Positions 1 through 6,678 of a DNA stretch of 64,000 bases are shown piece by piece (positions within the stretch are counted from its first letter, which is position 1; the number at the start of each line of letters is the position of its first letter). Below the pieces are notes generated by a model. The model ran no database searches, was not told where the DNA came from, and saw only the letters and a list, made by a program, of their open reading frames with translations. Position numbers and translations under genes: made by a program. This stretch comes from Gemmiger formicilis (GTDB lineage: Bacteria; Bacillota; Clostridia; Oscillospirales; Ruminococcaceae), in the NCBI RefSeq assembly GCF_900167555.1, contig NZ_FUYF01000001.1, forward strand, positions 124,001 to 188,000. The letters are read 5' to 3'.

Positions 1-204
1 GTGGCGAACGTGGAGTTTGCGCTGCGGGGCATTACGCCGGAATACTGCGTGCGCTGCGCGCTGGACGGCATGGCCCGCCGCAAAACGGTCATTGTGCCGA
101 ACCCCGTGGTTGCCGCCGGCATGACGCTGGGGCGCTTCCTGCCGCGGCCCGTGTATATCAAAATCGCTGCGCACCAGCAGCGGAAAAAGCTGTATAAGAG
201 ATAA
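1..204 (+). CDS. C-terminal part of a short-chain dehydrogenase-like protein (partial)
   Basis: Only the last 67 residues are inside the window; the GTG at base 1 is probably an internal codon. The remaining sequence (a segment reading ALDGMARRKTVIVPN, then a hydrophobic stretch and a basic tail ending KKLYKR) resembles the C-terminal tail of SDR-family oxidoreductases of the DltE/YciK kind, which keep a short membrane-leaning helix after the Rossmann fold. The nucleotide-binding and catalytic motifs would lie upstream and cannot be checked. A hairpin just after the stop probably ends the transcript. The family call rests on tail resemblance only. Confidence 0.5.
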   Translation: MANVEFALRGITPEYCVRCALDGMARRKTVIVPNPVVAAGMTLGRFLPRPVYIKIAAHQQRKKLYKR

Positions 205-210
205 AAAATG

Positions 211-235
211 CCCGCTGTCTGTACCAGACAGCGGG
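211..235 (+). terminator. Hairpin after the SDR-like gene
   Basis: Perfect 11-bp inverted repeat CCCGCTGTCTG / CAGACAGCGGG with a 3-nt loop, starting 7 bp after the stop. The downstream T-run (ATTCTTTG) is weak, so termination may be partial. Confidence 0.6.
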
Positions 236-242
236 ATTCTTT

Positions 243-322
243 GTAGGGGGCGGGTGTTGCCCACCCATGGTTGTGTGCGGCAGCCGCAAGCCTTCCCGGG
301 CGGATATGGAATCCGCCCGGGA
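243..322. repeat. Family C composite palindromic element (copy 1, divergent)
   Basis: Begins GTAGGGGGCGGGTG and contains a second palindrome (CCCGGGCGGAT...ATCCGCCCGGG) at 296-322. It directly abuts a family A repeat. The 276-bp gap between the SDR-like gene and aroF holds nothing but this, the hairpin and family A. Confidence 0.55.
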
Positions 323-323
323 A

Positions 324-471
324 GGCTTCTCCATCGGGAGAAGCTGTCGCCGCCAGGCGACTGATGAGGGCAGAGCTTGCCATGGCAACCCGTTTGCGGC
401 TAATCACGGTAACCTGGCCCCTCATCCGGCCTCGGGCGGGGCCTCGGCCACCTTCCCCCTTGGGGGAAGGC
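324..471. repeat. Family A interspersed repeat (copy 1, complete)
   Basis: Starts with the hairpin GGCTTCTCCATCGGGAGAAG followed by CTGTCG and ACTGATGAGGG, then a variable middle, then CCCCTCATCCGGCC and a closing hairpin CCTTCCCCCTTGGGGGAAGG. The TGATGAGGG / CCCTCATC blocks are inverted copies of each other. It lies right behind the aroF stop, so its closing hairpin may also terminate aroF transcription. Confidence 0.7.
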
Positions 472-480
472 ACTTTACAG

Positions 481-1500
481 TTAGTTCAGCGTTTTCCCGA
501 AGAACTCCAGCTCCGGCTTGATGGTATTCATCAGGGAGTCGAACTGGTCGGGGGTCAGGCTCTGGGCACCGTCGCTCTTGGCCTTGGCCGGGTCATTGTG
601 GGTCTCGATCATCAGACCGTCGGCACCGACGGCCACTGCCGCCTGGGCCAGCGCGGGCACCATGAAGGCAATGCCTGCTGCGTGGCTCGGGTCGATGACA
701 ACGGGCAGATGGGTCATCTTTTTCAACATAGGAACGGCGGAAATGTCCAGTGTGTTGCGCATGCTCGTCTCAAAGGTACGGATGCCGCGCTCGCACAAAA
801 CGACGTTGGGGTTGCCCTCTGCCATGATGTACTCGGCGCTCATGACGAGCTCCTCCAGCGTCGAGGACAGGCCGCGCTTGAGCAGCACCGGCACGTTCAG
901 CTTGCCGACAGCCTTGAGCAGCTCAAAGTTCTGCATGTTGCGCGCACCGATCTGGATCATATCGACCTTGGCGTCAAGGAACAGCGGGATGTGCTCGTTG
1001 TTCATCAGCTCGGTCACGATGGGCTGGCCCGTGACCTTGCGGGCCTCCTGCAAAAGCTCCAGACCCTCAGCACGCAGACCCTGGAAGCTGTACGGGCTGG
1101 TGCGGGGCTTGAACGCGCCGCCGCGCAGGATGCTGGCCCCGGCGGCCTGCACGCGCTGGGCCACGTAGGTGATCTGCTCCTTGCTCTCGACGCTGCAGGG
1201 ACCGCTCATGACGGCAAAGTAACCGCCGCCGATCTTGTGGCCGCCCACGTCGACGATGGTGTCGTCGGGGTGGAACTTGCGGTTGGCCTTTTTGTACGGC
1301 TCGGACACGCGGCGGCAGGTCTCGACGACGGGATTTGCCAGCACCCAGCTCTCGGCCAGGGCCTTGGTGTCGCCGATCAGGCCGAGAATGTGGGTGTCGC
1401 TGCCGACGGAATCGTTGATCTGGAAGCCCATGCTGTTCAGCTCATTGCAGAAGGCCTGCACCTTGTCAGCGGGGGCGTGCTGTTTTAAAACGATGATCAT
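481..1500 (-). CDS. aroF: 3-deoxy-7-phosphoheptulonate synthase (DAHP synthase, type I-beta)
   Basis: Catalyses the first shikimate-pathway step, condensing PEP with erythrose 4-phosphate. It is 339 aa, the normal length for the AroF/KDOPS-like class: an N-terminal ferredoxin-like domain (about residues 1-75) precedes the TIM barrel. Barrel hallmarks visible are MSGPCSVES, GGAFKPRTSPYSFQG, LLKRGLSSTLEE and VIDPSHAAG. The start ATG follows AGGAGAACACATC. A strong promoter lies about 50 bp upstream. No other aromatic pathway gene is adjacent, so it is probably monocistronic. The N-terminal domain in this class commonly mediates feedback inhibition; the effector is not visible here. Confidence 0.95.
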   Translation of the reverse strand: MIIVLKQHAPADKVQAFCNELNSMGFQINDSVGSDTHILGLIGDTKALAESWVLANPVVETCRRVSEPYKKANRKFHPDDTIVDVGGHKIGGGYFAVMSGPCSVESKEQITYVAQRVQAAGASILRGGAFKPRTSPYSFQGLRAEGLELLQEARKVTGQPIVTELMNNEHIPLFLDAKVDMIQIGARNMQNFELLKAVGKLNVPVLLKRGLSSTLEELVMSAEYIMAEGNPNVVLCERGIRTFETSMRNTLDISAVPMLKKMTHLPVVIDPSHAAGIAFMVPALAQAAVAVGADGLMIETHNDPAKAKSDGAQSLTPDQFDSLMNTIKPELEFFGKTLN

Positions 1501-1548
1501 GATGTGTTCTCCTATCTATTACAACCGTGAATTTTTCTCAATGACGGT

Positions 1549-1577
1549 ATTCTAACACTTTAAAGCGCTAAAGTCAA
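1549..1577 (-). promoter_or_regulatory. Sigma-A-type promoter for aroF
   Basis: On the minus strand TTGACT (1572-1577), 17-bp spacer, TAGAAT (1549-1554). Transcription would start near 1542, giving a leader of about 40 nt before the aroF ATG. Confidence 0.75.
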
Positions 1578-1620
1578 GCCCCCTTGCGAAAATTGTTGGG
1601 GGGATTTATAATAGAAAAAA

Positions 1621-1734
1621 GGCTTCCCCCTTGGGGGAAGCTGTCCGCGAAGCGGACTGATGAGGGGCGGCCTTGCCAATGCAACCCGTTCACGGGCAAT
1701 CACGGAAGCTCTGCCCCTCATCCGGCCCTGCGGG
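1621..1734. repeat. Family A interspersed repeat (copy 2, lacking the closing hairpin)
   Basis: GGCTTCCCCCTTGGGGGAAG, CTGTCC, ACTGATGAGGGG, variable middle, CCCCTCATCCGGCCC. The usual closing hairpin is missing and replaced by half of a family C element at 1741-1764. Confidence 0.7.
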
Positions 1735-1740
1735 GAGGCC

Positions 1741-1764
1741 GGGCCGGGCATGCCCGGCCCCTAC
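1741..1764. repeat. Family C half element (copy 2)
   Basis: Palindrome GGGCCGGGCATGCCCGGCCC followed by CTAC, the right-hand half of the family C unit. It fuses directly to a truncated family A copy, as if one element landed in the other. Confidence 0.65.
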
Positions 1765-1795
1765 AGCGCTATTAACAATTGAGAAGGGTAACAAT

Positions 1796-2290
1796 ATGGC
1801 AAAAGAAGCAAAAACCAACGCAATGCGGATGCTGGAGCGTGCAAAGGTCGCCTACACGTCCCACGAATACCCCCACGAGGAGGGCCAGGCCGTGGACGGC
1901 GCAAACGTGGCGCGGCTGACCGGGCAGGACCCGGCGCGGGTGTTCAAGACGCTCGTCACGCAGGGCGCGGACCGAAACTACTATGTGTTTGTCGTGCCGG
2001 TGCTGGCCGAGCTGGACCTGAAAAAGGCCGCTAAGGCTGCGGGCGTCAAGAGCGTGGCCATGATCCACGTTGCCGACATCAACAAGGTCACGGGCTACAT
2101 CCGCGGCGGGTGCAGCCCTGTGGGCATGAAAAAGCAGTTCGTGACCGTCTACGATGAGAGCTGCCTTGCGCAGCAAACGATGCTCGTCTCGGGTGGGCGC
2201 ATCGGCACGCAGATCGAATGCGCCCCGGCGGACCTCATCAAGGTCACGCGCGGCAGGACGGCGGCCATCACACAGGAGCACGAGGCATGA
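1796..2290 (+). CDS. ybaK: Cys-tRNA(Pro)/Cys-tRNA(Cys) deacylase, YbaK/EbsC family
   Basis: A trans-editing hydrolase expected to clear mischarged Cys-tRNA(Pro). The 164-aa product fits the single-domain YbaK family: N-terminal residues M-K-R-L-type helix followed by YTSHEYPHEE, then the core with VFKTLV, YVFVVPVLAELDLKKAAKA and the glycine-rich YIRGGCSPVGMKK signature of the substrate pocket. ATG 1796 is chosen because GAGAAGGG sits 7 bp upstream; an in-frame upstream ATG would start inside repeat sequence. The stop overlaps the rsuA start (ATGATG), so the two are translationally coupled. Confidence 0.92.
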   Translation: MAKEAKTNAMRMLERAKVAYTSHEYPHEEGQAVDGANVARLTGQDPARVFKTLVTQGADRNYYVFVVPVLAELDLKKAAKAAGVKSVAMIHVADINKVTGYIRGGCSPVGMKKQFVTVYDESCLAQQTMLVSGGRIGTQIECAPADLIKVTRGRTAAITQEHEA

Positions 2291-3006
2291 TGCGGCTGGA
2301 TAAATACCTGGCCGAGCGCACCGGCATGACCCGCAGCGAGAGCCGCAAGGCCGTAACGAAGGGCCGCGTCAGCATCGACGGCGCAGTGTGCCGCAAGGCC
2401 GACACCCAGCTGGACGAGCACACCGCCGCCGTGGCGCTGGACGGCGTGCCGCTGGCGGGCGCGTACCGGAAATTTGTGTATATCATGCTCAACAAGCCCG
2501 AGGGCGTCGTCAGTGCCAGCCGCGACAAAAAGGACACGACGGTGGTCGATCTGGTCGCGGCGGACTTTCCGCGGCGGGAACTGTTCCCCGCGGGGCGGCT
2601 GGACAAGACGAGCACCGGCTTTGTGCTGCTGACTGACGACGGCGCGCTGGCGCATGACATCCTCTCCCCTGCCCACCACGTCGAGAAGCAGTACGTAGTC
2701 ACGCTGGACACGCCGCTGACCGACGCGATGCGCCGGGGCTTTGCCGCGGGCGTCACGCTGACCGACGGCGAGACGATGGCTCCCGCGGGCGTCGAGCCGC
2801 TGACCGACGACGGCCTGACCGTGCAGGTCACGCTGCGGCAGGGCGTCTATCATCAGATCAAGCGGATGTTCGGCGTGTATGCCGCGGGCGTGAACGCCCT
2901 GCACCGTGAGAGCATCGGCGGCGTGGCGCTGGACCCCGCGTTAGCGCCCGGCCAGTGGCGTGAGCTGACAGCGGAGGAAGTGGAGCGGCTGCAGAACGTA
3001 AAGTAA
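2287..3006 (+). CDS. rsuA: 16S rRNA pseudouridine synthase, RsuA/RluB family
   Basis: Isomerises a uridine of small-subunit rRNA (RsuA acts on U516 in E. coli; the exact target here is inferred). In 239 aa it shows an N-terminal S4 RNA-binding domain (MRLDKYLAERTGMTRSESR, about residues 1-60) and the catalytic domain with the signature GRLDKTSTGFVLLTDDG, whose Asp is the catalytic nucleophile, and a C-terminal VYHQIKRMF block. The start overlaps the ybaK stop; a second ATG three bases on could equally be used. The pair forms a two-gene RNA-quality operon. Confidence 0.93.
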   Translation: MMRLDKYLAERTGMTRSESRKAVTKGRVSIDGAVCRKADTQLDEHTAAVALDGVPLAGAYRKFVYIMLNKPEGVVSASRDKKDTTVVDLVAADFPRRELFPAGRLDKTSTGFVLLTDDGALAHDILSPAHHVEKQYVVTLDTPLTDAMRRGFAAGVTLTDGETMAPAGVEPLTDDGLTVQVTLRQGVYHQIKRMFGVYAAGVNALHRESIGGVALDPALAPGQWRELTAEEVERLQNVK

Positions 3007-3011
3007 TGTAA

Positions 3012-3180
3012 GGGGAGGAATTTATCCCTCCCGGGATCTGTACCATGGCCGCAGCGGAGCGGTCAAGACCGCTCCCTACAAAGCACCCGTGAATGTCAGT
3101 CTGTAGGGAGGGGTCTTGACCCCTCCGTGCGCGTTTCCGCATCCGCAAGGACCCCGGGAGGGATAGATTCATCCCCTATA
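3012..3180. repeat. Nested palindromes, family C variant
   Basis: An outer 12-bp inverted repeat ATCCCTCCCGGG (3024-3035) / CCCGGGAGGGAT (3153-3164) encloses two perfect inner palindromes: GGAGCGGTCAAGACCGCTCC then CTAC (3056-3079), and GTAG then GGAGGGGTCTTGACCCCTCC (3103-3126). The CTAC/GTAG ends mark these as relatives of family C, here facing outward. Confidence 0.6.
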
Positions 3181-3189
3181 AACCAACAA

Positions 3190-3219
3190 AAAGAGGCAGC
3201 TTTTGCAGGCTGCCTCTTT
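3190..3219. terminator. Bidirectional terminator between rsuA and the zinc-ribbon gene
   Basis: 11-bp inverted repeat AAAGAGGCAGC / GCTGCCTCTTT with an 8-nt loop and A/T runs on both sides, placed between converging genes. Confidence 0.75.
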
Positions 3220-3220
3220 G

Positions 3221-4330
3221 TCATTCATGAGTATACACCGTCTTGCTCGGTTGGAACATCACGGTATACCCCATATCGTTATAACTGGAGAGGGTGAGCT
3301 CGGTGCCCTCGGCCAGAACGATGTGGTGCAGGGTGTCCTGATAGGTGTCGTCGCCGTAGAGCCAGGCGCTGCAATACATCGTGCGGGTGTTTTCCATCGG
3401 CAGGTCAAAGGCAAAGTAGCCGCTGCCCGCCGTGCAGGTCACGTCGTAGACGCCGGGTTCGATGTCCTCGCCCACAAGCAGATACAGGCTGTCCTCGCTG
3501 TCGCTGAGGGTATACGAAATATCGCCGGTCACCGGGTTGGGGGCAGTATCGGTGGATAGGTCATCGACCTGCGCGTTGCTGCTGTGGAAATAGAGCGCAT
3601 TGTTCCCGGTCAGGAACAGCACCGTACCCGCGGGCAGCGGGACGTCGTCCAGCCCCGAATCCGCAGCGTCGTAGGCGGACAGATCCTCATATATTTCCAC
3701 ACCGCAGGCATCGTTGACAAGGTGCATCTCCATGGATGTGCCGTTCTCGGCGCACTTGATCGTGTAGGTGCCCGCGGGCAGGTCCTGCCCCACGACGTAC
3801 AGCCCGGCGGGCAGGTCGCCGTCCCAGTCGGTGCCCCCGGCGGATACGAGCGGGCGCAGGTCGTCGTAGGCATTGCTGTCGGCCTCTATGGCCTGTTCTT
3901 CGGAAAATTCGGGAACGGGTTCGGAAACCGAGGAACCGATTTTACGCTGCAGCAGGAGCTGCAGCATGGGCAAAATCAAAAACAGCGCCACAACGATGAT
4001 AAGCCACGCGACATTGGCACTGCGGCTGCGTCTGGAGGGTGCCTCGATGTGGTGCTCCACCCGGGCCGTGCGCACCGCGGGGCGCGGTGCATTGTGGCGA
4101 TCTGTGCCGCTCTCATGTACATGGGCGGTGCGTTCCTCGTCGTCGTAGCCTTCCACCTTGGGGCGGTTGCCCGCGGGCCGCACGCGGTGGAGAACATCCT
4201 CGCCGTTGACGCGGTGATAGTGGGCACTCTCGCCCCGCAGGGTATAGCTGTGCTCCGGCGGGATGGGCAGACCACAGTCCTCACACCGGCCATTGACGAC
4301 CCGTCCGCCGCACAGGCTGCATTTTTGCAT
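3221..4330 (-). CDS. Zinc-ribbon, single-pass membrane protein with two repeated extracellular-type modules
   Basis: 369 aa, no named family recognised. The N-terminus holds a zinc ribbon with two CxxC pairs (MQKCSLCGG...CEDCGLP). A basic, low-complexity segment follows, then one transmembrane helix near residues 128-150 (VAWLIIVVALFLILPML). The C-terminal half contains two related beta-rich modules, each opening with a phrase such as AGLYVVGQDLPAGTYTI or LYLLVGEDIEPGVYDVTC, and ending with hydrophobic strands. Such G-D-x-x-x-G-x-Y repeats occur in Firmicutes surface proteins of unknown role. GAGGAGG lies 7 bp before the ATG. The gene stands alone between terminators. Role unknown; cytoplasmic zinc finger plus external beta modules suggest sensing or a structural role. 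Confidence 0.8.
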   Translation of the reverse strand: MQKCSLCGGRVVNGRCEDCGLPIPPEHSYTLRGESAHYHRVNGEDVLHRVRPAGNRPKVEGYDDEERTAHVHESGTDRHNAPRPAVRTARVEHHIEAPSRRSRSANVAWLIIVVALFLILPMLQLLLQRKIGSSVSEPVPEFSEEQAIEADSNAYDDLRPLVSAGGTDWDGDLPAGLYVVGQDLPAGTYTIKCAENGTSMEMHLVNDACGVEIYEDLSAYDAADSGLDDVPLPAGTVLFLTGNNALYFHSSNAQVDDLSTDTAPNPVTGDISYTLSDSEDSLYLLVGEDIEPGVYDVTCTAGSGYFAFDLPMENTRTMYCSAWLYGDDTYQDTLHHIVLAEGTELTLSSYNDMGYTVMFQPSKTVYTHE

Positions 4331-4403
4331 AGGGACACCTCCTCTTTTGCCTCTATTATACAGGATAGCGTAGGAAATAGCTAGAGGGGCGGGAAAATAA
4401 AAA

Positions 4404-4427
4404 AGCCTCCCTTGTCAAAGGGAGGCT
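4404..4427 (-). terminator. Terminator of the MFS gene
   Basis: On the minus strand AGCCTCCCTT / AAGGGAGGCT with a 4-nt loop, followed by TTTTTTATT: a canonical intrinsic terminator. Confidence 0.8.
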
Positions 4428-4432
4428 CAGCT

Positions 4433-5608
4433 TCAGGCATTCGCTGCCCGTTTTGCAGCCGTCTTTCTGTGCAGCTGCTCGGAAAAAACCGTCATCAATA
4501 CCAGCATCAGCAGCAGGACAAAGGGATAGAGCTTCATCGTGATATTCTGCGCCAGAACGCCGAAAAGCGGTGAAAGGAGCGTGCTGCCGGTGTAGGCGGC
4601 AGCCATCTGCAGGCCGGTCATTGACATGCTGAGATTCTTGCCGAAGTTGGACGGCGTCTCGTGAATGATGCTGGGGTAGATCGGTGCGCAGCCCAGTCCG
4701 GCGACCACAAGGCCAACCGGCAGCAGCGCATTGCCGAAGGGCAGCAGGATCAGCACAATACCCACGGCATTCAGAAGCTGTCCCATGCGGATCATCTGCT
4801 GATCGTTGAATTTCATCGTCAAAAAGCCGCTGAAAAACCGTCCGACTGTGATGCCTACGTAAAACAGGCTCGCCCAGCTGGCGGCGGTCATTGCGTCCAG
4901 ACCGCGGGTCAGGGTGCAGTAACTGGCGGCCCACATACCGGCGATCCCCTCGACACCGCTGTAAAACGCAAAACAGAGCATTACCTCCGGCACACCGGGA
5001 ACTTTCAGCAGTTCGGAAATCGTGCGGTGTTCCGGGGTAAACTCCTCCCCCGCTCCGGCGTCGGCGGGGGTCTGCCACAGCGGCAGGCTGAACAGCAGCA
5101 ACGCCGTCAGCACAAACTGCAGAACGGACACTATGCGGTAGCCGTTCTGCCAGGTGCTGCCCGCCAGCGCCCAGCCCATGATGACCGGGCCGCCCGCCGC
5201 GCCGATGCCCCACATGCAGTGCAGCCAGCTCATGTGGCGGCTTTCATAGTGCAGGGCCACATAATTGTTCAGCGCGGCGTCCACACTGCCGGCACCCAGG
5301 CCATACGGTATAGCCCACAGGCAAAGCTGCCAGAACTGCGTGCAGGTCGAAAACCCAAACAGCGCCACGGCGGTGGTGGCGACGCTGAGCGCTGTGACCC
5401 TGCCGGTGCCGAGCTTATTGTTGAGCCAGTCGCTGGCCAGGCTGGACACGATGGTCCCGACGGAGATGATCATGGACACGCCGCCCGCCCAGGACACGCC
5501 CGCGCCGAGCTGCGGATACATGCTGGGCCACGCCGCGCCCAGCAGCGCGTCCGGCAGGCCCAGGCTGATGAACGCCAGATAGATGACCGGCAAAAGCAAA
5601 GATACCAT
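4433..5608 (-). CDS. Major facilitator superfamily transporter
   Basis: 391 aa and almost entirely hydrophobic, with about 12 predicted helices, as expected of an MFS permease. The opening IYLAFISLGLPDALLGAAWP and the central VALHYESRHMSWLHCMWGIG resemble the FucP/YfkF-like sugar-permease subgroup, but the substrate cannot be read from sequence. It is transcribed divergently from an AraC-type regulator, and a 9-bp inverted repeat lies between them, so it is probably that regulator's target and may carry a carbohydrate-type compound. The start follows CAAGAGG. Confidence 0.88.
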   Translation of the reverse strand: MVSLLLPVIYLAFISLGLPDALLGAAWPSMYPQLGAGVSWAGGVSMIISVGTIVSSLASDWLNNKLGTGRVTALSVATTAVALFGFSTCTQFWQLCLWAIPYGLGAGSVDAALNNYVALHYESRHMSWLHCMWGIGAAGGPVIMGWALAGSTWQNGYRIVSVLQFVLTALLLFSLPLWQTPADAGAGEEFTPEHRTISELLKVPGVPEVMLCFAFYSGVEGIAGMWAASYCTLTRGLDAMTAASWASLFYVGITVGRFFSGFLTMKFNDQQMIRMGQLLNAVGIVLILLPFGNALLPVGLVVAGLGCAPIYPSIIHETPSNFGKNLSMSMTGLQMAAAYTGSTLLSPLFGVLAQNITMKLYPFVLLLMLVLMTVFSEQLHRKTAAKRAANA

Positions 5609-5661
5609 ACGAAAAACCTCTTGACTTTCTGTAGTTGTGATATTATGATTATATCATCAAA

Positions 5662-5691
5662 TTGCGGAATATACAGGCACTAATTCCGCAA
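5662..5691. promoter_or_regulatory. Candidate AraC-family operator between MFS and regulator genes
   Basis: Perfect inverted repeat TTGCGGAAT (5662-5670), 12-bp gap, ATTCCGCAA (5683-5691), centred in the 124-bp divergent intergenic region. A TATAAT-like -10 for the MFS gene lies just to its left, so a bound regulator would sit over or next to the -35 region, the usual activator position. Confidence 0.55.
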
Positions 5692-5732
5692 AATCTCGGT
5701 ACAATTTCACCAAAAACGGAGGCAAGCAAGAA

Positions 5733-6620
5733 ATGGCACTGTCGCTGTGCAGAACGACCGTGGACGATTCGGCGCGGGAGCTGATGGAGCATGGCACCGC
5801 CGCCTTCCCCATCGCCTGTTATCACGACGATTTGCAGGCCGAGCCCGTGCCGTGGCACTGGCACGAGGAATTGGAGGTACTGGTCGTCAGCGAGGGCATG
5901 ATCTTGGCGACGGCAGGCGGCGAGAAATTCCGCTTGGAAAAGGGCGAGGGGCTGTTCATCAACGCAGGGGTGCTGCACGGCGACTGGCCGCTGAATGCGG
6001 GCAGCTGCCGCCTGCACAGCATGGTGTTCCACCCACGGCTGGTGGGCGGCAACCCGGACAGTGTGTTCTGGCAGAAATATCTGCAGCCGCTGCTGACCGA
6101 CCCCAGCCGTCCCTGCGCCGTGCTGCGCCCCACGGTGGACTGGCAGCACGAGGCCATCGAGGACATGGAGCGGGCGTTCCGCGCGGTGGTGAACGAAATC
6201 CCCGGCTACGAGTTCAAGACCCGCGCGGCGCTGTCGGAGATGATCTTCCAGCTGGTCAGCCACGCTCCGGCGGTGCAGGCCATGCCGAAAAAGGCACTGC
6301 GCAACGCCGACCGCATCAAGACGATGCTGCAATTTATCCAAGAGCATTACGCCGAGGACATCTCGGTCGAACAGGTCGCGTCCAGTGCGTCCATCAGCCC
6401 CAGCGAGTGTCTGCGGTGCTTCCACGATATGATCGGCACGACACCGAATCAGTATCTGCGCGACCAACGCGCCCAGCGCGCGGCGGAGCTGCTGTGCGGC
6501 ACGGGACTGCGGGTGACGGAAATCGCGATGCAGTGCGGTTTTCAGGACGCGAGCTACTTTGCCCGCGCCTTCCGTCAGGTCTACGGCTGCGGCCCGACGG
6601 AGTATCGCAGAAAAGCATGA
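5733..6620 (+). CDS. AraC-family transcriptional regulator with cupin sensor
   Basis: 295 aa. The N-terminal cupin-type sensor domain (about residues 20-150) includes PWHWHEELEVLVV and GEGLFINAGVLHG. The C-terminal double helix-turn-helix domain (about 195-293) carries IKTMLQFIQEHYAEDISV, then TEIAMQCGFQDASYFARAF and ends GCGPTEYRRK, the classic AraC signature. GGAGG lies 11 bp before the ATG. Its divergent partner is an MFS transporter, suggesting it senses the transported compound; ligand unknown. Confidence 0.93.
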   Translation: MALSLCRTTVDDSARELMEHGTAAFPIACYHDDLQAEPVPWHWHEELEVLVVSEGMILATAGGEKFRLEKGEGLFINAGVLHGDWPLNAGSCRLHSMVFHPRLVGGNPDSVFWQKYLQPLLTDPSRPCAVLRPTVDWQHEAIEDMERAFRAVVNEIPGYEFKTRAALSEMIFQLVSHAPAVQAMPKKALRNADRIKTMLQFIQEHYAEDISVEQVASSASISPSECLRCFHDMIGTTPNQYLRDQRAQRAAELLCGTGLRVTEIAMQCGFQDASYFARAFRQVYGCGPTEYRRKA

Positions 6621-6633
6621 AGGGAAAAATAAA

Positions 6634-6665
6634 ACTACCGCCGTCAGTTCCCTGACGGCGGTAGT
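6634..6665. terminator. Shared terminator of the AraC-type gene and thrS
   Basis: 14-bp perfect inverted repeat ACTACCGCCGTCAG / CTGACGGCGGTAGT with a 4-nt loop, flanked by A-rich and T-rich runs, between converging genes. Confidence 0.82.
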
Positions 6666-6678
6666 TATTTTATCGGGA

